NCBI RefSeq assembly: GCF_037975245.1
Contig: NC_092581.1
Span: 5,173,501 to 5,237,500, forward strand
From: Apostichopus japonicus
Taxonomy: Eukaryota; Echinodermata; Holothuroidea; Aspidochirotida; Stichopodidae
Reading direction: 5' to 3'
Length of the DNA stretch: 64,000 nt
Shown here: positions 13,001 through 24,740 of the stretch, in pieces
How positions within the stretch are numbered: position 1 is the first letter of the stretch
Layout of the letters: every line of letters starts with the position of its first letter
Notes under the pieces: generated by a model
Told to the model about the DNA's origin: nothing
The model's database searches: none
The model's input: the letters and a program-made list of their open reading frames with translations, nothing else
Program-made: the position numbers and the translations under genes

Positions 13001-13554
13001 TTTCTGTCCCTAGGGCTTGGCCAGAATATTAACTTGAACGACTAGAGCAACAACAAAAATCAATTATATTTTGATAATTTCCGTTCTGCTGTATACATTA
13101 ATCTTTTATTGCAAGCCAAATCATTCAGCTGAGCACAATTAATGGCTTGCCCTGTTTATGTATCCTGTATGTAAAAGGTTCAGTTCCAGTGTCATACATG
13201 ACACTGACCTTCGTGTGTGTGTGTGTGTGTGTACAAATAGCCAAACTAGACTACCACAAATCTTTTCTAAACTTAGCATCAAAGGAAAGATTCGACCCCT
13301 ATCGGTCTCGTCCACAAATTCTCCTATCGTTTGCTAATTACTCAAACGGACGTGGTAGGAAATAGTACTAATTGAACGATGACTAGTTTGTGTTGGGGTT
13401 CTATTTGCACACATGCAATTTGCACGTAGTTCATTTTGGTTGACTTCAGAAAACCCTTGCAATGAATGGAAGTCGACCTTTTCAGTGTCTCTCCTTGCGA
13501 TAAAATTACGAGGAAACTAAGCTTCAAAAAAGGGCTAGAAAGGAGAGGAAAAAG
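10068..13554. other. Spacer between genes B and C
   Basis: The first part is probable 3' UTR of gene B. The rest is AT-rich with a short (TA)n near 11456, a (GT)n near 13216 and a low-complexity run of TCTAATCTCGTCTT-like units at about 11560-11615. No supported exon was found. The last few hundred bases should hold the gene C promoter and leader. Confidence 0.6.
10610..10615 (+). promoter_or_regulatory. Candidate poly(A) signal of gene B
   Basis: An AATAAA lies about 540 bases after the gene B stop, inside AT-rich probable 3' UTR. Confidence 0.4.
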
Positions 13555-15186
13555 ATGGATTTTGTTCCATCTAGAACTGCACTGATGACAATTGCCTTGG
13601 TGCTGGTGGCGTCTCCGAGGCCTATGGAAGCGATCAAATGGAGAGTCGAACCCAGGGACCAAGTTGTTTTCCAAGGAAGTACTGTAACGTTAAATTGTGC
13701 TTTGCCTAGTCTCAGAGTCAAGGGTGATGTCATGCATTGGTTGTATACACCGGATGGGAGCACTCAACAAATATTTCTTTCATCTAACAATGAAATGGCA
13801 TCCGAAATGGATCCTTCGAAAGAAAGCAGGTATAACTTTCAATCTAGTGCGGGGAATTTTCACCTTTCGATATATAATGCGGATGCTGCTGACAATGGTC
13901 TCTACGCTTGCATGATTTACAATAAGGTGGCTACTCGTAGGGCGGTCAGCGGGAATGCTAGGGTCAACGTAGTCCCGAGGGCATTACCCGAGGGTTCACC
14001 AGTCTGTTCCATCTCCCCAATGCACCCTCAACCCGGTGACCAAGTTTTCTTTACGTGTTCGAGTTTGGCGAGCTTCCCGGTGTCTATCCTCAAATGGTCC
14101 AAGGGAAACGTTGATCTACCATCGACTGTCTCAATCATTCAAGAAAACCTTCGCAAAACTGCTACGTTAACGAAAACGTTGACAGGGGTCGACAACCACG
14201 CTGAATATGTCTGTTCCGAGAGCTGGCCTGTCGTAGGTAGTGTGAAGTCATATTGCCGAATATCTCCTTTCGACATCCCCATAAATGTGTCGATTTCTCC
14301 AAGTAACATTGATATATCGGTGGCTGAGATCAACAAGGAGATCTTGTTCACGTGCAAGGCGAAAGCCTACCCACCCACCGTCTATTACAAATGGTTCTTC
14401 GATGGCTATCAAGTAACACAGTATCCTGATCGGTTTACAGTTCTCGATGGAGGGAAAAAACTCAGAATATCACAAGTTATCTTCGATTCGGATCGAAATT
14501 TTGTTCGAAACCCAATGGAAATACGATGTAATGTTGGTAATTCTATGGGGGAAATCAGAACCGCCAATGCCCATTTGCGCATCCTCTCAAGTACCGCACA
14601 TCGAAAAGATGGCGGAGGAAGGGATGATAAGAGTCAGTCAGATGAAATCGGCTCTAATAATAATTCAAATAACGCCCAAGCCAAGAGAATGAATCGTTTA
14701 TTGCTGACAATGATTGTATTGTCATCGATGATACTGTGTGCATTGGTTGCAATGTTAGTCGTGTGTTCCAAACGGCATCCAACACAGATCGGTTTGAAGA
14801 TGGATGGTGGAGAGTTAGAAGATACCACCAATATTCTAGATGTGATTGACATCTCGTCGCCTTTAGGGTCCATTACGTCATCTATCGAGTACTCGAAACC
14901 CTTAAAAACAGATTCACATAAACGTCATTCCTCGTACACCCCTCTCTTTAAAGAAAAAGATCTAAATGACATCGCTTCTGCTGCTGAAACTGAGCCTGAA
15001 GAGAATGAAGAAGAAGAAGAAGAACGCGATACCCATTTTATGAACGAAAATCACATAGCTACGGATTCAATTTACGAAAACGCCACCAGATTTTCGTTGC
15101 CAGAGTTACCGGGACTTCCCTTGACTCGTTTAGATGGAAGGTCAAAGATGAGACGAGATTTCCGGAAGGAGAAAGTATCTATGTAA
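13555..15186 (+). CDS. Gene C: three-Ig transmembrane receptor, single coding exon
   Basis: This is an uninterrupted 543-residue frame from an ATG at 13555. The ATG is preferred because a signal peptide follows directly (residues 1 to about 26). Ig1 is V-like (C48, MHW at 60-62, C119 in LYAC). Ig2 has four cysteines (C151, C168, C220, C234). Ig3 has C267 and C325. A stalk with an Asn-rich stretch leads to a span at about 382-404, followed by SKRH. The tail has SSYTPL (Y461), which fits the ITIM consensus SxYxxL, a Glu-rich stretch, and IYENA (Y507), a YxN motif of the Grb2-SH2 type. The tail could therefore be phosphorylated and bind SH2 proteins; that is inference. Unlike gene B there are no coding introns. 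The protein is probably a type I surface receptor of the same family. Confidence 0.87.
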   Translation: MDFVPSRTALMTIALVLVASPRPMEAIKWRVEPRDQVVFQGSTVTLNCALPSLRVKGDVMHWLYTPDGSTQQIFLSSNNEMASEMDPSKESRYNFQSSAGNFHLSIYNADAADNGLYACMIYNKVATRRAVSGNARVNVVPRALPEGSPVCSISPMHPQPGDQVFFTCSSLASFPVSILKWSKGNVDLPSTVSIIQENLRKTATLTKTLTGVDNHAEYVCSESWPVVGSVKSYCRISPFDIPINVSISPSNIDISVAEINKEILFTCKAKAYPPTVYYKWFFDGYQVTQYPDRFTVLDGGKKLRISQVIFDSDRNFVRNPMEIRCNVGNSMGEIRTANAHLRILSSTAHRKDGGGRDDKSQSDEIGSNNNSNNAQAKRMNRLLLTMIVLSSMILCALVAMLVVCSKRHPTQIGLKMDGGELEDTTNILDVIDISSPLGSITSSIEYSKPLKTDSHKRHSSYTPLFKEKDLNDIASAAETEPEENEEEEEERDTHFMNENHIATDSIYENATRFSLPELPGLPLTRLDGRSKMRRDFRKEKVSM

Positions 15187-15554
15187 CCAAACATATATGA
15201 AACAATGAAGGATTTCGGCCCGCCGAGTAAATTCGCGCTTGATGGAAGCCTGTATCTACTGATTCGTATCAATGTTTATAGCAGCATCTACCTCTCGTCA
15301 TAGGAGGCAGATACGTACACGTGTAGAGCAAGCTTGACCAACAAAGGCATTAAAGCTTGACCAAGAAGGGCATTAAAGCTTGACAAGGGGATTAACTTCT
15401 GATTAGTCGACAACTGACCAGCATGTGGAGTCGTCCGTATCTGTACACGTTGCACGGAAGAGACAGTATATACAGCCAACCTATTGTGCCTTCTTATGTT
15501 CCAAATTCAGCATGAAAGGAAACCGTTGTATTTATTTACTTATATGAGTTTATA

Positions 15555-15564
15555 AATAAATAAA
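15555..15564 (+). promoter_or_regulatory. Candidate overlapping poly(A) signals of gene C
   Basis: Two overlapping AATAAA hexamers (AATAAATAAA) lie about 370 bases after the stop codon of gene C. Confidence 0.5.
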
Positions 15565-15903
15565 CAATGCGAAAATTAATCCGGGAATGTTTTTATCGAT
15601 ATGAAAACAACCTTTGCTGAAGAGCGGTGGTTGATTAGAACTCTGGGAGGCTCTTTCTGCCCTAGAGGAATAATGGTACCGTATTATAACATGGGTGAAG
15701 GCTCTGTTATTTCTTTCACTATTTTGGTGTGAGCTGATGGTGGGGGTGGGGTGGGGTGGGGGGGGGGGTTGGCGGAGGGTTTGTAAGAATTAAGCATTGA
15801 AATGTACTATCTAGCAATAATTTGAGGAATATCTGCATGGTTCACTATATGATATTGGGTATCTTAATTCATTTGTTTGTTATTTATGCTGACGAAATGG
15901 CAC

Positions 15904-15906
<3 letters not shown>

Positions 15907-15950
<44 letters not shown>
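15907..15950. repeat. (AT)n microsatellite
   Basis: This is a pure AT dinucleotide run of 22 units. Confidence 0.95.
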
Positions 15951-15952
<2 letters not shown>

Positions 15953-18617
15953 TTGCATAATACTTGAAAGGTATTGAGATTATCCTAAATCTATAGGGTG
16001 GAGATGCCAGCGAGAAACTGTGCAAATCGAGCACCCTGTCATAAAACAGATAAGTAATTCAACCTAAGGTTAAGAAGGTTGTATTGTTTTTAATTCTTCA
16101 TCAAACATTAAAAAAAGTGGTTTTAAATATGCAACCCGCATCTACGGAAGAAGCTTGTAATGGCTCGTAACTTACCGACATTAATTTATGGCGAAATTGA
16201 TCGTTTGAAGGTATGGTTGAATGTATCCTTTATTAGTTACATAATGTTTAATGTAAGCCTCCTATGATAATTTTTGTAAGTTGTGCATATTTATTATTTT
16301 CCTTTTGTTTATTGAGAAAGCTGTCAGCTGATATTTGTTGAAAATTCCTGTTCTCTTGTTATTCTTTTATTGATTGTTTTTGCATTAAAGGGGTCATGTT
16401 GCGTTGAAACCAAATCTCAGGTGTATATACCATCAGCATAATCTCGTCGTTATCATTGGATCATAGGTAACACGAAAAACAAAAGGAACAAGCAAAAATT
16501 GAAGAGAAGAAAACATACAAACAAGACAAAAACTATTATACACATGTTGCATGGAAGTCCAGTGAATTGATTTAAAGCAAATTTCAATATTATACATTAT
16601 CAAATATTATACTTCGTTCGACTGAATGTTCAAGTCTCATTTCAAATTATGAATCCAACAATTTTCATTTTTGCTATATTTGCAATAAAAAAAGGAAATA
16701 TATAAAAGAGTGTCTTCGCAAAAATACCCTTGCAGTGGTAGGGTTGTAAGCTTGACAGAAACTGGAAACGAAAGTGACAGGTCTTTGGCACTAGGGGTGG
16801 GGAGGGGAGAGGGGAGGGGAGGGGGATTAACCGGTCATTACTACGTTGTCACTGTATACATGATATCACAACTTGCTTGCATCAAGTTCAATTTTGATAC
16901 AACTTAACTGTGAAACTTGCAGCTACAAACAAAACTTGAAATCAATGTAAACAGTTTACAAGAACGCTGCATTTGTAGCTGAAAAATACCTCTTAACTAT
17001 TCAAAACTTGGGATTTAATATTCTCCATGAACTATCCATAGATATAACCTGTTTGGAGTTCTCTGTGGAGAAAGGTTATCGCGTGACCTTGAAAGAGGTG
17101 TGATATTTAATACATATTAAAAAAGAGTTGACATTTAGATGTGTATACGTTCAGGCAATGAAATTGAAAAACCTCTCTAGTTATTCCATAAATGCGATTT
17201 GTGGCATTTTTCAATACAATTTTCAAGCACACGTGTAGATCTATCGAGCGTGCATGTAATTTCGTTATTGCATTAACAAGATGACACCTCTCAACCGTAC
17301 ACTTGATATTAAGATATTTTATATCTGTATGTATCCGTCTCTTACGTACAGTTCTGTCTATAGACATTTCGTTTTGTGTTGATTAAATATCTTATTGAAC
17401 AAATAAGACTTGTGTTTTCTATAAACACAATGAACCAACGATGCCAATATTTCTAGCATTTTGCAACAAATTATTTCCTTTCATTGTTATCGTTCGATAG
17501 ACAGAATTTAATAGCTTGCATAATAGTTACATTGTTCAAAGTTGTTAGCTTATTGACGGCTAAACGTATACCGTTCAAAAAATAAAAAAGAGACAATGCT
17601 TGCACATAACAACAACAAAAAAAATGAAAATAATGAAAAACACCCATAGTAAATTAACATCACTATAGATTGCGAAATTCCCTCGTGTTTAAGACATCCA
17701 TACACTCTCCAGCCCACTCTGAAGTTTGATTTGAGCTGAAGTTTAGCAAACAGTTCACAACGGGCAGGGCAAAGTAAGGCAAAATAAGTCGGCAAAATCA
17801 GTTTTCTTTTCTCTCTCTGATCGAATAGGATTATACTTTGCAGCGGCTTGGTTACTTCCATTCTCAAAACTTGTTCCATTGTTACTATTTTCAAAACAGG
17901 GGAGATGAAGGGTGGGCGGGAGGAGGGGATGAGGAGATGGGGGGGGGGCATACCAACCGTTTTCAAACCTTTCTTCCGTTTTGGTGTATGGAATATGTAG
18001 ATACAGTACTTATGATTTCATTGCCTTTACTTACTATGAGAATAATAATACTTCTTTTTTATTGACTAACGGATGCAAATTTATTCAATTTTGCTACCTT
18101 GTTTAGTTTAGAGTGCCGGTTATCCGTTAAATTCATTCTACATTTGTCAAATTTTGGGGATCGAAGTTAACACTCAAAACTCTGAAGTGTTTAACTTTCT
18201 ATTAAAGTGAACAAAGGTGTACTTTAGAGATATCCCCACCCCACCCTACCCCCCAAATAAAACAAGACAATAAATAAATAGACAGATAAAAATAAATATA
18301 TTTTTATTAGTTAATAAAGTTATTTCCGCTTGTTATACCTTACATATAATTATATATTACCATGTATGTTTGTATTACGTTTCTTTACCACGATTTGACA
18401 GTACAAACCGCCCTACATGCGCGACAAAATGTATGCGGCCTCTTTTTGGCTGAATCGGCATCCCTTAGAGACGGATATAAGTGTCAGCTTTGATGACCGT
18501 TCAGCGTTATAAGCTCATGTATTTCCCGTCTGCCGCAAGTTATATTTCAATAGTTACAAGTACTTCATTGTTGGTTGAAATCACGATTCAAAATTTCTTT
18601 CCAGATACGGTTTAGAA

Positions 18618-18980
18618 CAGGGGTGGGCAACCTTTTTGAATGAATGGGTCAGATATAAGTAGTGCAAAATTGACTGGGCCGCACCTAACCAACGACCTGC
18701 TGTTCATTTTTAACCTTTGATTCCGAGGATTTTCAAGCAATAGGTGTGTGTACTTAATCTATATTCACAAAAACATAATGACAATACAGTTGAAAATTAA
18801 TGGGGATAATAGGCCTACCTGACAGCATCATTAGTGCCGATAAATTCTAAGCAGCTAGCTCGTTTTTTGTGATGATGTAAAATAGATTGATTTTTTCTTT
18901 TTCTTGAGACATCTCACGGGCCGCAAAAAAATCACTGGCGGGCCGCATGTGGCCCGCGGGCCGTAGGTTGCCCACCCCAG
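18618..18980. mobile_element. hAT-type non-autonomous element (MITE), 8-bp TSD
   Basis: The left end is CAGGGGTGGGCAACC and the right end GGTTGCCCACCCCAG, its near-perfect inverse. The element is flanked by the perfect 8-bp direct repeat GTTTAGAA (18610-18617 and 18981-18988). Length 363 bp and 8-bp duplications are typical of non-autonomous hAT transposons. It has no transposase frame. Confidence 0.92.
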
Positions 18981-20138
18981 GTTTAGAAGAATTAAATAAG
19001 AAAATTAAAAATTCTCAACTGTTCTTTGGGTGGCCTGATGCCCCGATGCCGTGATATAACGACAGAAAAAAAGTGTAATATAGTTCCCTGACTGTTGACC
19101 AGCTTTGATCTATTAATAAGTAGGTTATATTTTACATGATCATTTAAGTAGTATTACTTCAGGCACAAATTTAGTATTAATATATCGTAGGCCAAGGATT
19201 ACAGGAGAGAGATTGCGTGCTGGTAATGCTATACTATATGGCTACACCGGTTGCACGATATTCTCTGCTATACTCTGGAATGTCCTTTTCTGCAGTGCAT
19301 CAATTTTTTGTTGTTGGTATAAGTGCTTATAACTCAACTCTAGAATCCAGATATATGTTTTCAACTGGTAAATAGCCATCATATGAAAACCAATATACTA
19401 TATCATGGCACCTGTCAACGTCCGTATGCCATGACCGTTTTCTTCCACCACGGAACTTGAAGAAGATAAAATTTGCCATTATTTTTTTGACAAGTAATTT
19501 TCCAGTTTTAACCAACGATCCTTTCCAATTTGTTCAAGTTTTTCCTTCTCCTTCGTCTTCCTCTTTTGATTTAAATGTTTAATAATTGTTTTTAAATCTT
19601 TCAAATCTTCACACTTTTTGAACTTTGTTTGATACTAATTTGTTAGCATACAAGATTGGAAAACCCTGACCATCATGTGCATGCCGAAGTAATAACCCGT
19701 TTAGGGTTTTGATTGGCGCGTTTCCTCTAAACGCGGATGTACATTTATTTAATTGTGTCACGGTACCTGCATGTGTTTGCGCAATGTCTTCCGTGCCAAT
19801 GATCTTGACTTATATCACGTGTATTTTCGATTGCTATCATGTTTACGTTGAAGAAATCAGCTGATAGGCCAACAGTATTTACACACCCCCCCTCCCATCC
19901 CCAACCCACCCTTACAGTTTTGGGAGCTTATAAATGCTACTATTTGCCAGTTTACTTTGCTGCAAAACAAAAGGCTTTCTCCGATATGTGTATTTGTTAA
20001 CATGCATTATGATATTAAAATACTGCACGACTATTTACGGGGGTGAAAGAGGAGAGGCGCCATCTGTTTACCTTAAATCGTACCCCAGCCTTCTAGCAAC
20101 CCTCTATAACCCCTTCTGTTTACCCCCCCCCCCCCCCC

Positions 20139-20672
20139 GTGATGGACCGGCGGGCTACAGTATATTAGTTGTCGTATTGAAAATGTCGCCTCAATTCTAC
20201 GTGTATGCCGTGGAGGAGCGTCCATACAGTCAGGAGGGCGGATGCCCCCCCCCCCCCCCCCCGACGGACTCAAATGGACTGCTGGCGCCCTTTTCAGTAC
20301 TTTACCACTTTTTACTTATTCGCGATTATTGACTTTTTGATTGCGCTCTCATCTACCTATTGACATTTGTCACATTTTGTTGGTGTAATTTGGCGATGAC
20401 ACCTATTTATTATTCGTTTATCTGCAAAGAAGCCAGGCCCGGAAAGGGTCATTTCCGGCGATCTAGGAGTAATATCTTTACTCCAAATAAATTCTGTACG
20501 CTCCGCGCCAACCTGTGGTGGCGCTCCGCTTAGATAGTGTCGACAGCGCCCCTACAGACAATTATCGCCCCCTTGAAAAATACCCCTAGCTCCGCCACTG
20601 CCCCCGTGATGGACCGGTGGGCTACAGTTTATAAGTTGTCGTATTGCAAATGCCGCCTCAATTCTACGTGTA
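20139..20672. repeat. Direct duplication flanking the end of a hAT-like element
   Basis: GTGATGGACCGGCGGGCTACAG followed by a CCTCAATTCTACGTGTA segment starts near 20139. It recurs near 20605 as GTGATGGACCGGTGGGCTACAG with the same continuation. Between the copies lie poly-C tracts. Just before the second copy is CCCCTAGCTCCGCCACTG (20583-20600), which reads as the right end of a CAGTGGCGGAGC-type hAT element. A matching left end and TSD could not be fixed. Confidence 0.6.
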
Positions 20673-21467
20673 GGCTTTATAAGGGAACTGTTGCATCTCA
20701 CCAAACACGTTTATGTTCTCCTTACATTTAAAATATATTAGTTCTGCTGGTGTCTTTCAAGTAACAAGATCGTTAAAAAGTAAATTGTATAACCTTGCAG
20801 ACAGAGGGTATCCTTTCAAAACTGGGTTGGAAAAATTATAGATAATTGGTTTGCTCTGAGCTGTGGGGCGAATAAACATGTTTATCTAATGAAACTGTGT
20901 ACAAATCATTTTAATAGGAATGCAATTATTATTATTTTTTATCGAAAACGTAGAACGAATTTTTACGATTCATTTTGATTCATTCCTGCATGGTCGGTGT
21001 TTTCATGAATAACATCTTTTGTTTTCGAACATGAAAAGAAACATTAAACTACAGCAGAGAAAATGTCGCAGACGACAACGTGTCACATGGGAGCTGGTAT
21101 ATGTCTTAATGTCAGTTCAGCTCTTGTGTTAAATCTTTTCTGGTCCCGTGGGTATCATGCACATACTTTACTGCTGTATTTTTTAGAAAGTACCGGTGCT
21201 TAAGTCTTTTGTAGCGCGAAAAGAGCGGAAGCCGGCGAAATAAACGCCGTCAGACGGGGTGAGAATTAATACACGTATTAATGCCTTACGATTCATGTTA
21301 TTGCTTCGCGGGAGACACATGTCATGAGCAAAGTTGTAAATCCCATGCGTTTCGTAATAGGTTGTTAACTTTTCGTCAAATTCCTCGATGTGACGTCATC
21401 ACTATAGAAGATTATTATTCTGTCGCCAAACATGATTGCATAACGGACGGTTTCCCACTTTTCTGAA

Positions 21468-21492
21468 AATAAACTTTCATTGAAAGTTTATT
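21468..21492. repeat. 25-bp near-perfect palindrome
   Basis: AATAAACTTTCA (21468-21479) and TGAAAGTTTATT (21481-21492) are exact inverse complements around one base. This could be a cruciform or hairpin, or the fused ends of a decayed element. Confidence 0.7.
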
Positions 21493-22235
21493 CGTTTGTG
21501 GCGTTCCATGTATCCTCCCTTCCTTTCTTCATTCCTTAGTCAGTCGTCTAACCACATGTCATTCTTATATACCGTGGTTCGTCCATTCATCTATAGCCTT
21601 TAAGGTAGCATACGTCCATTAAAAGCCCCATTGACTTACACACTAAATTACAAAAGTAATGTGGTCTCTAAGTTTAGATAGAAGTTTTCACTAGCTAAAC
21701 GCTACCCATCACCGGATAGCGTGACAAGTTGGCCTTTCATGGCACCATCAATTTTCCGTACCTTGACCATGTAGATTTTTTGCTATCCGAGCCGGAAGTT
21801 TTCGTCACTTGTAAACAAACCTCTTCACTCAGTAGTAAACAATTTTCGTACGCTGCTTCTGGAAGGCCTAAAGGGGTCTAAACTTGCCTCAATTGACCCA
21901 ATTTTCTCACCAAATATACTTCCATTCATGCTCTTCAACATGCAAGCCACAAAAAACTAGATCATGATTGATAACAGGTCAAAAAAGATGTTCTCCTGCT
22001 GCTTTTTGGCAGTTTTCCTTTCATTAGTCTATTCAAGCAGTCGTTCGTTCACATTTATCCACGGTCTTCCCTTCACTATTATTGATTAATGTTTTGATTA
22101 AGTGACTTATTCATTATTTTGTTTGTGCGTTCATTGATACGTTTGTTTCTCCGTCCATTCATTCAGTCATTCATTTGCATATCTTCAGTGACATGCCCAA
22201 GATTTCAAAAGTGAGATGGGGGTGGGGACGGCAAA

Positions 22236-22261
22236 TTCTAGAATTTTCTAGAATTCTAGAA
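22236..22261. promoter_or_regulatory. Heat-shock-element-like inverted pentamers
   Basis: TTC and GAA alternate at 22236, 22241, 22246 and 22251 with the exact two-base spacing of a four-unit HSE. A further TTCTAGAA follows without the usual gap. There is no gene within about 7 kb, so this may be a chance TCTAGA repeat. Confidence 0.25.
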
Positions 22262-22439
22262 TCCCCGACTGAGTAAGGTAAGGACAGGAATATTTAATTT
22301 ATGGTATAGGACATAGTCCCACACAGGGTATGATCAAGGAGGGGCGTGGCGCATGTGTCGTGGAAGCCGACTCATAAATAGCGGGTCTGGGATCTTTCTC
22401 AGGAAAAATAGGAGTTAAGACATCGAATGATGGCGCATT

Positions 22440-22695
22440 CTAATGCATAAAGCTTAGACTTAACGCCGGTGCCTTCCAATCATTAAGGTCCCCCCCCCCC
22501 CAGTTCGAGTCACTCCAAGATTAATGTATGATGTCCAGTTATAGAGTTGTTGACAATCGACAATTATTAATCATGGACGTTAAATATGAATCTAAGAGAC
22601 TGACTTCGGTCAGCTTGCGGCTTTGATGAGCCAATGAGGCTTTAACACGGGTTCCTGCTTGCAGGAGGAGCTAAAATGCATATATACATACTTTA
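22440..22695 (+). mobile_element. tRNA-derived SINE (family 2), + copy
   Basis: The head contains a degenerate A box (GCTTAGACTTAACGCC), then a poly-C expansion, then a B box (AGTTCGAGTCACTCC). The body matches the minus-strand copy at 62200-62450 over its length (for example ATGGACGTTAAATATGAATC and GACTTCGGTCAGCTTGCGGC). The first bases of the tRNA-like head are eroded. No target duplication was fixed. Confidence 0.75.
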
Positions 22696-24424
22696 AATTA
22701 GGTCTAATTGCAATGAATAGTCTAATTATTCCAATACTGAATGTAAAAGATACCCTGAATGAACGTTTCCCGCGACTGTCGATGTAAGGGGGTGGACTAA
22801 GCCCTCTTCCCTCCCCCCCCCCTACACGCATGTTGCGTATCTTCATTCTTTCTTTTATATTCTTACTGGCACTCGGTCTTCTGTTCGTTTTAATATCACT
22901 GGATTAGATCGTTAATTGTACATAGTGAGATCACGCGGTTAAGGGGGTGTCATGTGTCATGTTTTGAACTTCACATTAAATTAAGGGTTAATGACACAGG
23001 TCTTGTATTGAAACATCAGTGCGACGTAAAGGCCAAGAAGGATTTAAGCTATATATTGTTTCCCAATGGGAAACTATATGTAAATGTCATCATCCTTCTT
23101 GAAGTACTATATGTGATGATGTTGATTTGAAATGACAGAATTTGACGTCATAGCTACATTAAACGGAAACTGTGGGTTTGTTAGTGTGAGCAATGATGCT
23201 ATGACCGAACGAACTTCGAAAAAGGTCGTACATTACCCTACCGTGCAAGGATAACAAATTCCATAATTTGACTTGTAAGCTTTTCTGAATGGAGTCTACA
23301 ACAACCAGTATAGTTTCTATACCGAACTATGATTGTGGTTGTTAACCGATGCCGACTGGTATGGGCGGTCTCTAAGTCTCAACCTTGCATGTACAATGGC
23401 AATGGATATAAAATCGTCCAATTGAGCCACGTACTTTACAACAATCTATCTCATGGTATTTCAAACCGATTCTGGATCAGGGAAAGAGGAACGGGAATTT
23501 GGGAGGATGTAAACTCAAATCAACAGCCGGTTACAAACTAAATAGAGAGATGACACTCCACAATCTATGAACAAACACATAACGTTTGTTATCACTGGTC
23601 AGTGCACAGGTTAGCCTTCCAGCTTCCACTTCCAGTGTATCGCCTCTCCCCCTCATCTCCCCACCCCCCCCCCCGTCGACACGCTACCCTCGTGAACCAG
23701 GGATCCTTCATTGCATGAACATGACACGTGGCATCAATGTTCATAACCATACCAATCTTCAGGTTAGGGAATTAGCAGTGCGTAGGAATAATTGTTTTCC
23801 ACCATAGCGCCATCACTTCAATTTGACGTGAGAAAATATTACTCGATCTCCTATCTGTTTTTATGTTATTTTTATATAGTGCTTATTTCAACCAGCGTGA
23901 ACTGAGAGAACCGCTCTCCTCAAATGTCAGTAAGAACAATAACGAGTGGTAACAGAGGACGAGGAACCAAGAGGTTCGAGAGGGGAGGGAGGGGAGGGAG
24001 GGGAGGGAGGGGAAGGGGTGGCATCCGATAAAAGAAACCCGATACTAGGTAGGTTTGAAATTAAGCTTTTAGCTAATTTTACAGTTTATGTGGAATCATT
24101 TTTTTTTGTCGGGAGAAGTGGAGGGGAGGGGGGTGGAAGGGAGGGGAACCTTCAGGTTACAGGCAGATCGCACTAGTTTTTACTTTCCTTGGTTTATATT
24201 CTCAATCAGTAAATTTGTCGGTCCCTGTATTTCTTCATTTCGCAACCTTTCTCCCTCCTACGAAACGTGGTTGTTTCGTCCGTTCCTATAGTATCCGAGA
24301 TTCTCCTCTCCTCTTCCCCACCCCACCCCACCCGACCCCTTCGCCACTCTTCTTTTCTTTTCTATAGATTGCGTTGGAAGCTAACAAAAATTGTACTCTT
24401 GGAGACATAAAATATATTAACACT

Positions 24425-24740
24425 TCATCTTAAACTTTCGACTCTTTAGACTTATTTCTTGAATTCATGCTTTATGAAACGTCGAAATTTCGATGTAAGA
24501 GGAAAAATTCATTTATATCAAATTTTCGCTTATTTTCTCAAACTGTCGACTTTTTGCTTAAAACGTGGACGATTTTATGTCAACATTGTATCTCGGAATG
24601 TCGACTATTTTATTGCGAAATTTCGACTAGTTCCTCGAAATTGCAACTTTTAGATCTAAATTTCGACTTAGTATATAAAACCTTTGTCTTTTCATCTCAA
24701 CATTTCGATTTTTGTCCTTTTTTTGTTGTTTCCGATTTTT
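24425..24740. repeat. Degenerate minisatellite with TTTCGACTT core
   Basis: The core AAATTTCGACTT or its variants recurs roughly every 20-25 bases (for example ACTTTCGACTC, ACTGTCGACTT, AATGTCGACTA, AAATTTCGACTA, AAATTTCGACTT). Open frames through it are a by-product of the repeat. Confidence 0.6.

Larger units (their letters stand above)
15187..18609. other. Gene-poor spacer after gene C
   Basis: It holds the gene C 3' UTR, a G-rich tract near 15740-15770, an (AT)n microsatellite at 15907-15950, a GGGGA-rich tract near 16796-16825 and AT-rich unique-looking sequence. No exon is supported. Open frames here are short and of low complexity. Confidence 0.6.

Noticed and set aside
17550-17966. 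138-residue minus-strand frame
   Set aside because: It is biased by C-rich and T-rich tracts and has no domain, conserved motif or splice context.
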